Positions 25,973 to 34,613 of a DNA stretch of 64,000 bases are shown piece by piece. The stretch is from Autumnicola sp041679265 (GTDB lineage Bacteria; Bacteroidota; Bacteroidia; Flavobacteriales; Flavobacteriaceae), in contig NZ_JBGFSM010000007.1 in assembly GCF_041679265.1 (NCBI RefSeq), forward strand, positions 196,177 to 260,176, in the 5' to 3' direction. Below the pieces are notes generated by a model that saw only the letters and a program-made list of their open reading frames with translations, ran no database searches and was not told where the DNA came from. The translations under genes and the position numbers were made by a program. Positions within the stretch are counted from its first letter, which is position 1. Each line of letters begins with the position of its first letter.

Positions 25973-26742
25973 ATGATGGTGAAATACAGAGGAGCTGATA
26001 TTCATTTTACTTCTCATGGCAGTGGAAATCCGTTGATTCTTCTCCATGGTTTTATGGAATCTTCCAGGATCTGGGAGCCCTTTCTCCCCACGCTTTGCGA
26101 GCATAGGCAGGTGGTATGTATAGACCTTCCGGGCCACGGGGAATCCGGTTGTTTTAATGAAATTCACAGCATGGAAGATATGGCCAAAGCCGTAAAGGAA
26201 GTTTTGTGGCACCTGGAGATTGAAAAAGCTGCGGTAGCCGGTCATTCTATGGGAGGTTATGTAAGTTTGGAATTGAACAAAATTTTTCCTACACTGTTAA
26301 AAGTTTAACACTGGTAAATTCAACTCCTGAAGAGGATAGTGAGGAAAAGCGAATTAACCGGGATCGTTCTGTGAAATTAGTGAAGAAGAATAAAGATGCC
26401 TTTGTGAAAATGGCTATTTCTAATCTGTTGTCGCAGGATAATTATAAAAAATTTCGCCCAGAGGTGGAAGCCCTCATTGCTGAAGCACGTAAAATGAGTG
26501 TTCAGGGAATTACGGCGGCTACTAAGGGGATGAAAATTCGTACAAATAACGTACAATCTCTTTACAGGATGAAATTTTCAAAATATATAATTGCGGGAAA
26601 TGATGATCCGCTAATGGATATTAATCATCTTAAAACCCTTGCGAATACTACAGGTGCAGAGTTAAGGTCACTTTCAGGTGGTCATCTTTCCTATATTGAA
26701 GATAGGGTATCTTTACTAAAATTTTTACACTTTATCGATTAA
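25973..26742 (+). pseudogene. Alpha/beta hydrolase, interrupted by a single-base frameshift
   Basis: The first part (25973-26308) encodes HGFMES (oxyanion region), DLPGHGES and the nucleophile elbow GHSMGG, then stops after FPTLLKV. The second part (to 26742) continues the same fold in another frame: SLTLVNSTPEEDS, then AGNDDPLMD (candidate acid) and GGHLSYIED (candidate His). Adding one A to the AAAA run near 26299-26302 restores LLKSLTLVNS and one open frame of about 257 codons. This is therefore either a recent inactivating deletion or a sequencing error. An intact gene would be a cytoplasmic esterase-like hydrolase of unknown substrate. Confidence 0.8.
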
Positions 26743-26815
26743 ATTAAGCTTTTTGTCTTGGTTGTTAACTTTTTTTTATAATTTTAGAACTCAGAAACAA
26801 GAAAATCAATCCTTT

Positions 26816-27073
26816 ATGAAAAAAACCAGTCCAAAGTTATTTTCGTTTTTAAAGGTTTTGTGTAACCTGTTTGGCCATAAACTTAGAGTGTCAAAAAATG
26901 TTACCGAGCATATACATGAATATAAGTGTGCAAAATGCGGAATGGAAATGACAGATACGGCCAATGGTTTCCTGGCCCGGCTAACCCCCAAATTCAAGGA
27001 AACGAACGAATATTTGGCTCAAATCCATAAAAGAAGAAGAAACCGCCGCCGCGTTTTCGCAGAAGCCTCTTAG
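26816..27073 (+). CDS. Small zinc-ribbon-like protein (DUF1660-like)
   Basis: 85 residues from ATG 26816; an upstream in-frame ATG at 26753 would add 21 residues but is less likely. The pattern CNLFGHKLRV followed by HEYKCAKCGMEMTD gives Cys/His ligands for a small zinc site, as in DUF1660-type proteins. The C-terminus is strongly basic (HKRRRNRRR), so nucleic-acid contact is possible. Its TAG stop overlaps the convergent thiL stop by three bases, leaving no room for a separate terminator. Confidence 0.6.
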   Translation: MKKTSPKLFSFLKVLCNLFGHKLRVSKNVTEHIHEYKCAKCGMEMTDTANGFLARLTPKFKETNEYLAQIHKRRRNRRRVFAEAS

Positions 27074-28131
27074 TTCTCCTCCTCTTCTTTTTCCATAGAA
27101 TTCCAGCCCCGGGCGATCAATGGAATTTTAGTGTTTGCGCGGGTTATTAAATGCATTCCTTCGCTTTCTTCGGTCATATGGCCTATTACGGTCATATTAG
27201 GATTGCCTTTTATCTTATCGAAATCGGCCTGGGAAATGGTGAAGAGCAATTCATAATCTTCTCCGCCACTAAGGGCAATAGTGGTGCTGTCTATATTAAA
27301 TTCTTCACAAACCGAAATAACCGCGGGATCAAGCGGGATTTTATCTTCATATAAATTTACGCCGGTTTTGGAATTTTTACATAAATGAATCACTTCAGAA
27401 GAAAGCCCGTCGCTAATGTCTATCATAGCAGTGGGTTTCACTTCAAGCTCCTTCAGTAAAGGCGGCATATCTTTTCTTGCTTCCGGTTTAAGTTGCCTTT
27501 CAATTAAATAAGTATATTGGTCCAGGTCTGGCTGGGCATTAGGATTGGCTTTAAAGACCTGCTTTTCCCTTTCCAGGATCTGCAGCCCCATATAGGCCGC
27601 TCCCAAATCCCCGGTAACTACCAAAAGATCATTGGCTTTAGCGCCATTCCGGTAGGTGATTTCTTCAGCCTTTGCCTGCCCTAAAGCAGTAATGCTAATC
27701 ATTAATCCCGAAGTGGAAGAGGTGGTATCCCCGCCTATCACATCAATATTATAAATTTTAGAAGCCAGCTGTATGCCAGCATAAAGTTCCTCAAGAGCTT
27801 CTACAGGAAACCGGTTGGATACTGCTATGGAAACGGTAATTTGTGTGGCTTTGCCATTCATCGCGTAAACATCAGAAGCATTAACCATAACGGCCTTGTA
27901 GCCAAGATGTTTTAGCGGCATGTAAGACAGGTCAAAATGCACCCCTTCCACCAAAAGATCTGTGGTGATAATGCATTGCTTATCTTCAAAATCCAGCACT
28001 GCCGCATCGTCGCCTATCCCTTTTTTAGTGGAATTTTGTTTTAAGGTGAAATTCCTGGTGAGGTGATCTATAAGTCCAAATTCCCCTAATTCTGAAAGGT
28101 TGGTCCTTGTTTCCTGACTATTATCAAACAT
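27070..28131 (-). CDS. thiL: Thiamine-monophosphate kinase
   Basis: 353 residues, AIR-synthase-like fold. Landmarks: GEFGLIDHL at the N-terminus, GIGDDAAVL (metal/ATP Asp pair), TTDLLVEGVHFD, MNASDVYAMN-like VNASDVYAMNGK, GGDTTSS and SGGEDYELLF near the C-terminus. It phosphorylates thiamine monophosphate to thiamine diphosphate with ATP. It stands alone, not with other thi genes. It is divergent from the suf operon across a 299 base gap, and its stop overlaps that of the convergent small zinc-ribbon gene. Confidence 0.95.
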   Translation of the reverse strand: MFDNSQETRTNLSELGEFGLIDHLTRNFTLKQNSTKKGIGDDAAVLDFEDKQCIITTDLLVEGVHFDLSYMPLKHLGYKAVMVNASDVYAMNGKATQITVSIAVSNRFPVEALEELYAGIQLASKIYNIDVIGGDTTSSTSGLMISITALGQAKAEEITYRNGAKANDLLVVTGDLGAAYMGLQILEREKQVFKANPNAQPDLDQYTYLIERQLKPEARKDMPPLLKELEVKPTAMIDISDGLSSEVIHLCKNSKTGVNLYEDKIPLDPAVISVCEEFNIDSTTIALSGGEDYELLFTISQADFDKIKGNPNMTVIGHMTEESEGMHLITRANTKIPLIARGWNSMEKEEEEN

Positions 28132-28369
28132 AAGATTGGTGTTTATAATGCAAAATAAATGAATATTAATTCAAAAGCCGATTATTATAGGTTGTTTCTG
28201 TGGTTAACCTGCAGAATCCTGCTTGTTTGGAAATAGTATTTACAGGGTTTTATCTCTTCATCTGGTGAAATTGCAATATATTGTTTATCAATTAATTAAG
28301 TTAAAATTATAATATGTGCACCTAATTGATTGCACTTATTAACCTATTCTTAAAACAAATGCTTAGACT

Positions 28370-28400
28370 ATGGTAAAACGGCTCTTTTGTAGTATATTTG
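28370..28400 (+). promoter_or_regulatory. Putative suf operon promoter
   Basis: TATATTTG (28393-28400) matches the TAnnTTTG -7 box. Exactly 20 bases upstream is ATG (28370-28372), one mismatch from the TTG -33 element. It lies 30 bases before the sufA ATG. I saw no obvious IscR- or Fur-type palindrome overlapping it. Confidence 0.5.
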
Positions 28401-28430
28401 TGCCCAATTTAGAATTAATCTTTTTAAGCT

Positions 28431-28760
28431 ATGATTAAAGTAAGCGAAGACGCTAAAAAAAAGATTGCCGCTTTAATGACGGAAGAAGGTTTTGATAGTA
28501 TTCAGGACTTTGTACGCGTAGGCGTAAAAAGCGGTGGCTGCTCAGGCTTATCTTACGAATTAAAGTTTGATAAATCGAAGGCAGAAGACGACAAGTTATT
28601 TGAAGACAATAATGTGAAAATAATTGTGGATAAACGCAGCGTTCTCTATCTGGCTGGAACCATTTTAGAATATTCCGGCGGACTAAACGGGAAAGGATTT
28701 GTTTTCAATAATCCAAATGCACAACGCACCTGTGGGTGTGGGGAGAGTTTTTCCTTATAA
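28431..28760 (+). CDS. sufA: A-type iron-sulfur carrier (HesB/IscA family)
   Basis: 109 residues. The three ligand cysteines of A-type carriers are present: Cys37 in KSGGCSGL and Cys101/Cys103 in RTCGCGESF. It receives [2Fe-2S]/[4Fe-4S] clusters from the SufBCD scaffold and hands them to apo-enzymes such as the SdhB subunit encoded upstream in the window. It is the first gene of the suf operon. The usual next gene, sufB, is displaced by an inserted four-helix-bundle gene 35 bases downstream. Confidence 0.93.
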   Translation: MIKVSEDAKKKIAALMTEEGFDSIQDFVRVGVKSGGCSGLSYELKFDKSKAEDDKLFEDNNVKIIVDKRSVLYLAGTILEYSGGLNGKGFVFNNPNAQRTCGCGESFSL

Positions 28761-28767
28761 GTTCCAG

Positions 28768-29173
28768 GGTTTAAAAGTAAAAAGTTAGAAAGTGGATGGC
28801 AAAGTTTAATTCCTTTGAAGAAATTTTTGCCTGGCAGAAGGCGCGGGAATTAAATTCTGAAATTTACCGAATTACAGGTATTGGTTCTTTCGGACAGGAT
28901 TTCGAACTGAGAGGACAGATTAGGAGGTCGAGCATTTCAATTTCCTCAAATATTGCTGAAGGTTTTGAAAGGGGAACGGCAAAAGAATTTATACGGTTCC
29001 TTTATATAGCTAAAGCTTCAGCTGGAGAATTTCGTTCCCAGTTATACTTAGCTTCAGATCTTAAATATTTGGAAAATGAGGAGTTCGTAAAGACAAAGGC
29101 AAAAGTTAACGAGATATCGAAGTTGATTAGTGGACTAATAAAGTACCTGCATTCAACTTTATAACTTTTAACC
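28768..29173. repeat. Imperfect inverted repeats bracketing the four-helix-bundle gene
   Basis: Left arm GGTTTAAAAGTAAAAAGTT (28768-28786) and right arm AACTTTATAACTTTTAACC (29155-29173) match as an inverted repeat at 15 of 19 positions. The left arm ends nine bases before the ATG at 28796 and the right arm contains the gene's TAA stop. The layout recalls 23S rRNA intervening sequences, which have terminal inverted repeats around a four-helix-bundle ORF. AT-richness lowers the weight of the match. Confidence 0.5.
28796..29164 (+). CDS. Four-helix-bundle protein (23S rRNA intervening-sequence type)
   Basis: 122 residues. Sequence pattern of the TIGR02436/S23-IVP family: F.EIFAWQKARELNSEIYRI at the N-terminus, GQIRRSSISISSNIAEGFER in the middle, then FLYIAKASAGEFRSQL. 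The founding members are encoded inside intervening sequences of 23S rRNA genes. Stand-alone copies are common in Bacteroidota and have no established function. Here it sits between sufA and sufB, an operon that is normally uninterrupted, bracketed by inverted repeats, so I read it as an insertion that remains in frame with operon transcription. Confidence 0.85.
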   Translation: MAKFNSFEEIFAWQKARELNSEIYRITGIGSFGQDFELRGQIRRSSISISSNIAEGFERGTAKEFIRFLYIAKASAGEFRSQLYLASDLKYLENEEFVKTKAKVNEISKLISGLIKYLHSTL

Positions 29174-29192
29174 TTTCAACAAAAACAACAAA

Positions 29193-30638
29193 ATGGCATA
29201 TACTGAAGACGATTTAAAAAAAGAGCTCGAAACCAAAGAGTATGAGTACGGATTTTATACAGATATAGAATACGATACTTTTCCTATTGGTTTAAATGAA
29301 GAGATAGTTCGGGCTATTTCAAAGAAGAAAGAGGAGCCGGAATGGATGACGGAATGGAGGCTGGAGGCCTACCGGGCGTGGGAAAAAATGGACGAGCCGG
29401 AATGGGCTAATGTTCATTATGAAAAACCGAATTTTCAGAATATTTCTTATTATTCTGCTCCAAATAAAAAGCCAAAATATGATAGTCTAGATGAGGTAGA
29501 TCCGGAATTGCTGGATACCTTCAAAAAACTTGGTATCTCCATAGATGAGCAAAAGAAACTTGCCGGGGTGGCCGTAGACGTGGTGATGGATTCTGTCTCC
29601 GTAACTACTACTTTCAAAAAAACACTTGCTGAAAAAGGGATAATTTTCTGCTCAATTTCAGAAGCGATTAAAGAGCATCCCGAGCTGGTGAAAAAATATA
29701 TTGGAAGCGTGGTGCCTAAAAAGGACAATTTTTACGCTGCTTTAAATTCAGCAGTTTTTAGTGATGGTTCCTTCTGTTATATTCCAAAGGGCGTAAGGTG
29801 TCCAATGGAACTTTCTACCTATTTTAGGATTAACCAGGCGGGAACCGGGCAATTTGAGCGGACTCTTGTGGTGGCAGAACCGGGAAGCTATGTAAGTTAC
29901 CTGGAAGGCTGTACTGCGCCAACCCGGGATGAAAACCAGTTACATGCCGCAGTAGTGGAGCTTGTTGCCCTTGACGATGCTGAAATCAAGTATAGCACCG
30001 TTCAAAACTGGTATCCTGGGAATAAGGAAGGAAAAGGTGGGGTGTACAACTTTGTGACCAAACGTGGTTTGTGTGAGAAAAACGCCAAGATCAGCTGGAC
30101 TCAGGTGGAAACCGGTTCGGCAGTTACCTGGAAGTATCCTTCCTGTGTGCTCAAAGGAGATAATTCTGTTGGGGAATTTTATTCTATCGCAGTCACCAAT
30201 AACCATCAGCAGGCAGATACCGGTACCAAAATGATTCATTTAGGTAAGAATACCAAAAGTACCATTATTTCCAAAGGTATTTCTGCCGGAAAATCGCAGA
30301 ACTCTTACCGTGGGCTTGTTCAGATAAACAGCAGGGCAGAGAATGCTAGGAATTTTTCCCAGTGCGACTCTCTGCTTATGGGTAATAAATGTGGTGCGCA
30401 TACCTTCCCGTATATTGAAGTGAAAAATAAATCTGCGCAGGTAGAACATGAGGCAACTACAAGTAAAATTGGAGAAGACCAGATATTTTACTGTAACCAG
30501 CGGGGGATAGATACCGAAAAGGCTATTGCATTAATCGTTAATGGTTTTAGCAAAGAAGTGCTGAATAAGCTCCCTATGGAATTTGCGGTGGAAGCCCAGA
30601 AATTACTGGAAATTTCCCTTGAAGGTTCTGTAGGATAG
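29193..30638 (+). CDS. sufB: Fe-S cluster scaffold protein SufB
   Basis: 481 residues, full length for SufB. Landmarks: DVVMDSVSVTTTFKKTL, CYIPKGVRCPMELSTYFRIN, LEGCTAPTRDENQLHAAVVE, ISAGKSQNSYRGLVQI and C-terminal NQRGIDTEKAIALIVNGF. With SufC and SufD it forms the SufBC2D scaffold on which sulfur from SufS/SufE and iron are assembled. The ATG follows a short AT-rich tract after the inserted four-helix-bundle gene, and a small lipoprotein gene separates it from sufC. Confidence 0.97.
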   Translation: MAYTEDDLKKELETKEYEYGFYTDIEYDTFPIGLNEEIVRAISKKKEEPEWMTEWRLEAYRAWEKMDEPEWANVHYEKPNFQNISYYSAPNKKPKYDSLDEVDPELLDTFKKLGISIDEQKKLAGVAVDVVMDSVSVTTTFKKTLAEKGIIFCSISEAIKEHPELVKKYIGSVVPKKDNFYAALNSAVFSDGSFCYIPKGVRCPMELSTYFRINQAGTGQFERTLVVAEPGSYVSYLEGCTAPTRDENQLHAAVVELVALDDAEIKYSTVQNWYPGNKEGKGGVYNFVTKRGLCEKNAKISWTQVETGSAVTWKYPSCVLKGDNSVGEFYSIAVTNNHQQADTGTKMIHLGKNTKSTIISKGISAGKSQNSYRGLVQINSRAENARNFSQCDSLLMGNKCGAHTFPYIEVKNKSAQVEHEATTSKIGEDQIFYCNQRGIDTEKAIALIVNGFSKEVLNKLPMEFAVEAQKLLEISLEGSVG

Positions 30639-30666
30639 AATCGAAAATTGTTGAAGAAAGAGAAGA

Positions 30667-31059
30667 ATGAAAAAATTGATGAGCCTTCTAATACTGTTAC
30701 TGGTATTGGTTGGATGTGAGGATGAAGATCGCCGGGATTTAGTGCCTGAACCTGAAGTTGAAGAAGTCATAGACAGCATTCCCACCCTGCAAGGGGAGTA
30801 TGTTTTTGTGGCCGATGAGGGAGTGCTGCGGGGAAAAGATTTTGTATATGGAGTAAAAAATGATTCACTGGCGCAGGTGCTTACTGAAACAGTAAAACCT
30901 TATAAGAACGATGAGTTTGATATGGTTGATGTAAAAGTAAAGGCCAAAATTGAACCCAGCCGTCGCCAGGAAGGCTGGAAAGAAGTGATAGAAATACGAG
31001 AAATTTTAGATGTGATGGAGGATGCAAAAACTCCTGAAGATGCTCAAACAAAAGAATAG
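30667..31059 (+). CDS. Small lipoprotein inside the suf operon
   Basis: 130 residues with a type II signal peptide: MKKLMSLLILLLVLVGC, lipid Cys at residue 17. Acidic residues after the Cys (EDEDRRD) are common in Bacteroidota lipoproteins exported to the cell surface. The rest is acidic with no motif that I recognise. It lies 28 bases after sufB and 47 before sufC on the same strand, so it is co-transcribed with an otherwise cytoplasmic pathway. The link to iron-sulfur assembly, if any, is unknown. Confidence 0.75.
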   Translation: MKKLMSLLILLLVLVGCEDEDRRDLVPEPEVEEVIDSIPTLQGEYVFVADEGVLRGKDFVYGVKNDSLAQVLTETVKPYKNDEFDMVDVKVKAKIEPSRRQEGWKEVIEIREILDVMEDAKTPEDAQTKE

Positions 31060-31106
31060 TTTAAAAATCAATCCCAAATTGTCACGGGATGCATACCATA
31101 AAAGAC

Positions 31107-31856
31107 ATGCTTAAAATAAAGAATTTACACGCGAGTATTGACGATAAGGAAATTTTAAAAGGAATAAACCTGGAAATTAATCCCGGAGAAGTTCATGCTA
31201 TAATGGGCCCAAATGGTTCAGGAAAAAGCACGCTTTCTTCGGTGATCGCGGGCAAGGAAGAATTTGAAATGACGCAGGGCGAAATCATTTTTGAAGGCAC
31301 CAATCTTTCTGAGCTGGATCCTGAAGAAAGGGCGCATAAAGGGATATTCCTTTCTTTCCAATATCCTGTGGAAATTCCGGGAGTTTCGGTAACCAACTTT
31401 ATGAAAACTGCCATTAATGCCCATAGAAAAGCAAATGGACTGGAAGACATGCCTGCAAATGAAATGCTGAAGCTTATCCGTGAAAAGTCTGAAATGCTGG
31501 AAATTGATCGCAAATTTTTATCCAGGTCTTTAAATGAAGGTTTTTCCGGAGGAGAGAAGAAGCGTAATGAAATCTTCCAGATGGCCATGCTGGATCCCAA
31601 ACTTTCCATTCTGGATGAGACAGATTCAGGCCTGGATATTGATGCTTTGCGCATTGTGGCAGACGGGGTGAACAAACTGCGCAATGAAAATAATGCGGTG
31701 TTATTAATTACACATTATCAGCGCCTTTTAAATTATATAGTGCCAGATGTTGTTCATGTGTTGGTAGACGGAAAAATTGTAAAAACCGGTGGAAAAGAGC
31801 TGGCCTACGAACTGGAAGAAAGAGGTTATGACTGGGTGAAGCAGGAAGCGGTATAA
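31107..31856 (+). CDS. sufC: Fe-S assembly ATPase SufC
   Basis: 249 residues from ATG 31107 (MLKIKNLHAS, the usual SufC start; an in-frame ATG at 31089 adds six residues). ABC ATPase: Walker A GPNGSGKST, Q-loop SFQYPVEIPG, signature FSGGEKKRNE, Walker B LSILDETDSGLD and switch His in LLITHYQRL. It binds SufB and SufD and drives the conformational change needed for cluster formation. It is soluble and not a transporter subunit. Confidence 0.97.
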   Translation: MLKIKNLHASIDDKEILKGINLEINPGEVHAIMGPNGSGKSTLSSVIAGKEEFEMTQGEIIFEGTNLSELDPEERAHKGIFLSFQYPVEIPGVSVTNFMKTAINAHRKANGLEDMPANEMLKLIREKSEMLEIDRKFLSRSLNEGFSGGEKKRNEIFQMAMLDPKLSILDETDSGLDIDALRIVADGVNKLRNENNAVLLITHYQRLLNYIVPDVVHVLVDGKIVKTGGKELAYELEERGYDWVKQEAV

Positions 31857-31918
31857 GCAATTTGAGAATTTGAAGATTTTTCAATTTCAAAATTGAGGTT
31901 CAAGGTTTAAGGCAGCGC

Positions 31919-31950
31919 CTTTAAACTTTAAACTTTTCAACTTTAAACTA
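31919..31950. repeat. Degenerate heptad tract upstream of sufD (CTTTAAA)
   Basis: CTTTAAA, CTTTAAA, CTTTTCAA, CTTTAAA, CTAAC in the sufC-sufD gap, ending six bases before the sufD ATG at 31956. One unit has eight bases. A small stem (about GGTTTAAGGC/GCCTTTAAAC, 31904-31925) overlaps its start and may affect the sufD leader. Confidence 0.5.
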
Positions 31951-31955
31951 ACAAA

Positions 31956-33269
31956 ATGGAATTAAAAGATAAATTAATATCCTCATTTCTGGCTTTTGAA
32001 GAAGATTTTGGAGCAGAAAGTGAGGTACATCAAATAAGAACACAGGCAATTAAAGAGTTTGAAGAGCTTGGTTTCCCTTCCAGGAAAGAGGAAGCCTGGA
32101 AATATACATCTCTCAATTCGGTTTTAAAGCATGACTACAGTGTTTTTCCAAAAAAAGAGGAAGCTATAGAATATCGTGATATTAAGAAATATCTTATTCA
32201 CGATATAGATACTTATGATCTTGTGTTTATAGACGGGATATATTCTTCCCATCTTTCCCAAACCACGCACGATAAAATAGATGTGTGCCTTATGTCTTCG
32301 GCTTTAAATAAACCGCAGTACAAGCCAGTAATCGATAATTATTTCAATAAGATCGCGCCAAAATCTGGGTTAAATGCCTTAAACACTGCTTTTGCCAAAG
32401 AAGGTGCTTTTATCCATATTCATAAAAACAAGCTGGCGGATAAGCCCATCCAGATCATTAATTTTTCCACCGGAAATGAAACTGCATTAATGGTGCAGCC
32501 ACGAAACCTTGTTGTGGTAGATGAAAATTCACATGTGCAGATAATAGAACGTCATCAAAGCCTTACAGATCATCCTGTGCTCACCAATTCGGTAACTGAA
32601 TTGTATGCTGATAAACGTGCCATTGTGGATTACTACAAGATCCAAAATGACAAATCCAGTGCTTCGCTTATAGACAATACCTTTATTGAACAACAGTCTG
32701 AAAGTGTTGTTTCTGTACATACCTTTTCATTTGGGGGACGCCTTACCCGTAATAACCTTAATTTTTATCAAAAAGGGGAGCGCATAGATTCAACCCTTAA
32801 AGGAGTAACTATAATTGAAGGAAAACAGCATGTAGATCATAATACGCTGGTGCACCATATAGAACCAAATTGCGAAAGCCACCAGGATTATAAAGGTATC
32901 TTTGCAGACTCCTCTGTAGGAGTGTTTAACGGGAAAGTAGTGGTAGAGAAGGAAGCACAAAAAACCAATGCTTACCAGTCCAACAACAATATTCTTGTTG
33001 ACGATAAGGCCACTATCAATTCCAAACCGCAGCTGGAGATTTTTGCAGATGATGTAAAATGTAGCCACGGCTGTACTATCGGGCAGCTGGATGAAGAGGC
33101 TTTATTTTATCTTCAGTCCCGCGGCATTCCACGAAAAGAAGCCCGGGGTCTTTTAATGTATGCTTTCGCCAATAATGTGCTGGAAAGCGTAAAAATTCCC
33201 GAAATCAAAAAAAGAATCAATAAGCTTATCGCTTTAAAACTGGGAGTGGAATTAGGTTTTAACCTGTAA
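31956..33269 (+). CDS. sufD: Fe-S cluster assembly protein SufD
   Basis: 437 residues, a SufB paralogue. N-terminal helical part has GFPSRKEEAWKYTSL, the C-terminal beta-helix part has HNTLVHHIEPNCESHQDYKG and KCSHGCTIGQLDEEALFYLQSRG, including the Cys/His region used at the SufB-SufD interface. It is required for iron entry into the scaffold. It sits in the expected position after sufC, with a 99 base gap holding a small repeat tract, longer than other gaps in this operon. Confidence 0.95.
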   Translation: MELKDKLISSFLAFEEDFGAESEVHQIRTQAIKEFEELGFPSRKEEAWKYTSLNSVLKHDYSVFPKKEEAIEYRDIKKYLIHDIDTYDLVFIDGIYSSHLSQTTHDKIDVCLMSSALNKPQYKPVIDNYFNKIAPKSGLNALNTAFAKEGAFIHIHKNKLADKPIQIINFSTGNETALMVQPRNLVVVDENSHVQIIERHQSLTDHPVLTNSVTELYADKRAIVDYYKIQNDKSSASLIDNTFIEQQSESVVSVHTFSFGGRLTRNNLNFYQKGERIDSTLKGVTIIEGKQHVDHNTLVHHIEPNCESHQDYKGIFADSSVGVFNGKVVVEKEAQKTNAYQSNNNILVDDKATINSKPQLEIFADDVKCSHGCTIGQLDEEALFYLQSRGIPRKEARGLLMYAFANNVLESVKIPEIKKRINKLIALKLGVELGFNL

Positions 33270-33318
33270 TTGCTGCTGGAAAGTAGCAAATGAAACCAAT
33301 CCTTAAAACAAAAACAGA

Positions 33319-34557
33319 ATGAGCATTGCTACTGATAAAATAGCTTTTGATGTAGAAAAGGTCAGGAAAGATTTTCCCATACTTCAGCGCGAAGTGAATG
33401 GATATCCCCTGGTGTACTTCGATAACGCAGCAACATCCCAAACGCCGCAGCAGGTTATTGATGTTATTGTTGATTATTATTCCAATTACAACGCAAATAT
33501 ACATCGCGGTGTGCATTCGCTTTCCCAGGAAGCTACAGATAAGTACGAAGCTGCCAGAAAGACAATTCAGAAGCATTTTAATGCTGAAAAATCTTATGAA
33601 ATAATCCTTACCTCAGGTACCACCCATGGTATAAACCTTGTGGCGAGTGGTTTTGGATCTTTGCTGAAGGAAGGCGATGAAATTCTGGTTTCTGCCCTGG
33701 AACACCATTCCAATATAGTTCCCTGGCAGATGATCTGCGAAAAAAGCGGTGCAAAACTGAAGGTGATCCCCATGAATGAAGACGGGGAAATCATCTATTC
33801 AGAATTTGAAAACCTGTTGACTGAAAAGACAAAAATTGTCTTTTTAAACCATGTTTCCAATGCTTTGGGAACGGTAAATCCGATAAAAAAAATTATTGAT
33901 AAGGCACATTCTAAAGGAGCCGCGGTTTTAATTGACGGTGCCCAGGCGGCTCCGCATATTAAAGCCGATGTTCAGGATTTGGATGTGGATTTTTATGTGG
34001 CTTCAGCCCATAAAATGTGTGGCCCCACGGGAGTGGGTATGCTCTACGGAAAAGAGGAGTGGTTAAAAAAACTTCCTCCTTACCAGGGTGGCGGGGAAAT
34101 GATAGCTACGGTAACTTTTGAAAAAACCACTTATGCCGATCTTCCGCATAAATTTGAAGCGGGAACGCCAAATATTTGCGGCGGAATTGCTTTTGGGGCA
34201 GCCCTGAATTACATGAATGCCATAGGTTTTGACAAAATTGCCGCTTACGAGCAGGAATTGCTTAAATATGCTACGGAGGAATTGCTGAAGATTCAAGGGA
34301 TGAAGATTTATGGAATTGCAAAGGAGAAAACTTCAGTGATTTCTTTTAATATAGAAGGTTTGCACCCTTACGATATTGGAACTATTGTGGATAAACTTGG
34401 TATTGCCGTGAGAACAGGTCACCATTGCGCACAGCCAATTATGGATTTCTATAAGATTCCGGGAACGGTAAGGGCTTCTTTTTCATTTTATAATACCCGT
34501 GCTGAAATTGATCGATTTATTGAAGCGGTGAAGAAAGCAAAAATGATGCTTTCATAA
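33319..34557 (+). CDS. sufS: Cysteine desulfurase SufS
   Basis: 412 residues, fold-type I PLP enzyme of the SufS/CsdA class. PLP lysine is Lys232 in ASAHKMCGPTG, and the persulfide-forming Cys370 lies in RTGHHCAQPIMDFY. Other landmarks are YFDNAATSQTPQQV, EHHSNIVPWQ and VSNALGTVNP. It removes sulfur from L-cysteine to give alanine and an enzyme-bound persulfide that is passed to SufE, encoded next. The start is 49 bases after the sufD stop. Confidence 0.97.
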   Translation: MSIATDKIAFDVEKVRKDFPILQREVNGYPLVYFDNAATSQTPQQVIDVIVDYYSNYNANIHRGVHSLSQEATDKYEAARKTIQKHFNAEKSYEIILTSGTTHGINLVASGFGSLLKEGDEILVSALEHHSNIVPWQMICEKSGAKLKVIPMNEDGEIIYSEFENLLTEKTKIVFLNHVSNALGTVNPIKKIIDKAHSKGAAVLIDGAQAAPHIKADVQDLDVDFYVASAHKMCGPTGVGMLYGKEEWLKKLPPYQGGGEMIATVTFEKTTYADLPHKFEAGTPNICGGIAFGAALNYMNAIGFDKIAAYEQELLKYATEELLKIQGMKIYGIAKEKTSVISFNIEGLHPYDIGTIVDKLGIAVRTGHHCAQPIMDFYKIPGTVRASFSFYNTRAEIDRFIEAVKKAKMMLS

Positions 34558-34613
34558 CAATTTCAGCATAAAAAGAGAATTGCTAAATTTATCAGAAGAA
34601 AAAACAGAAAACA

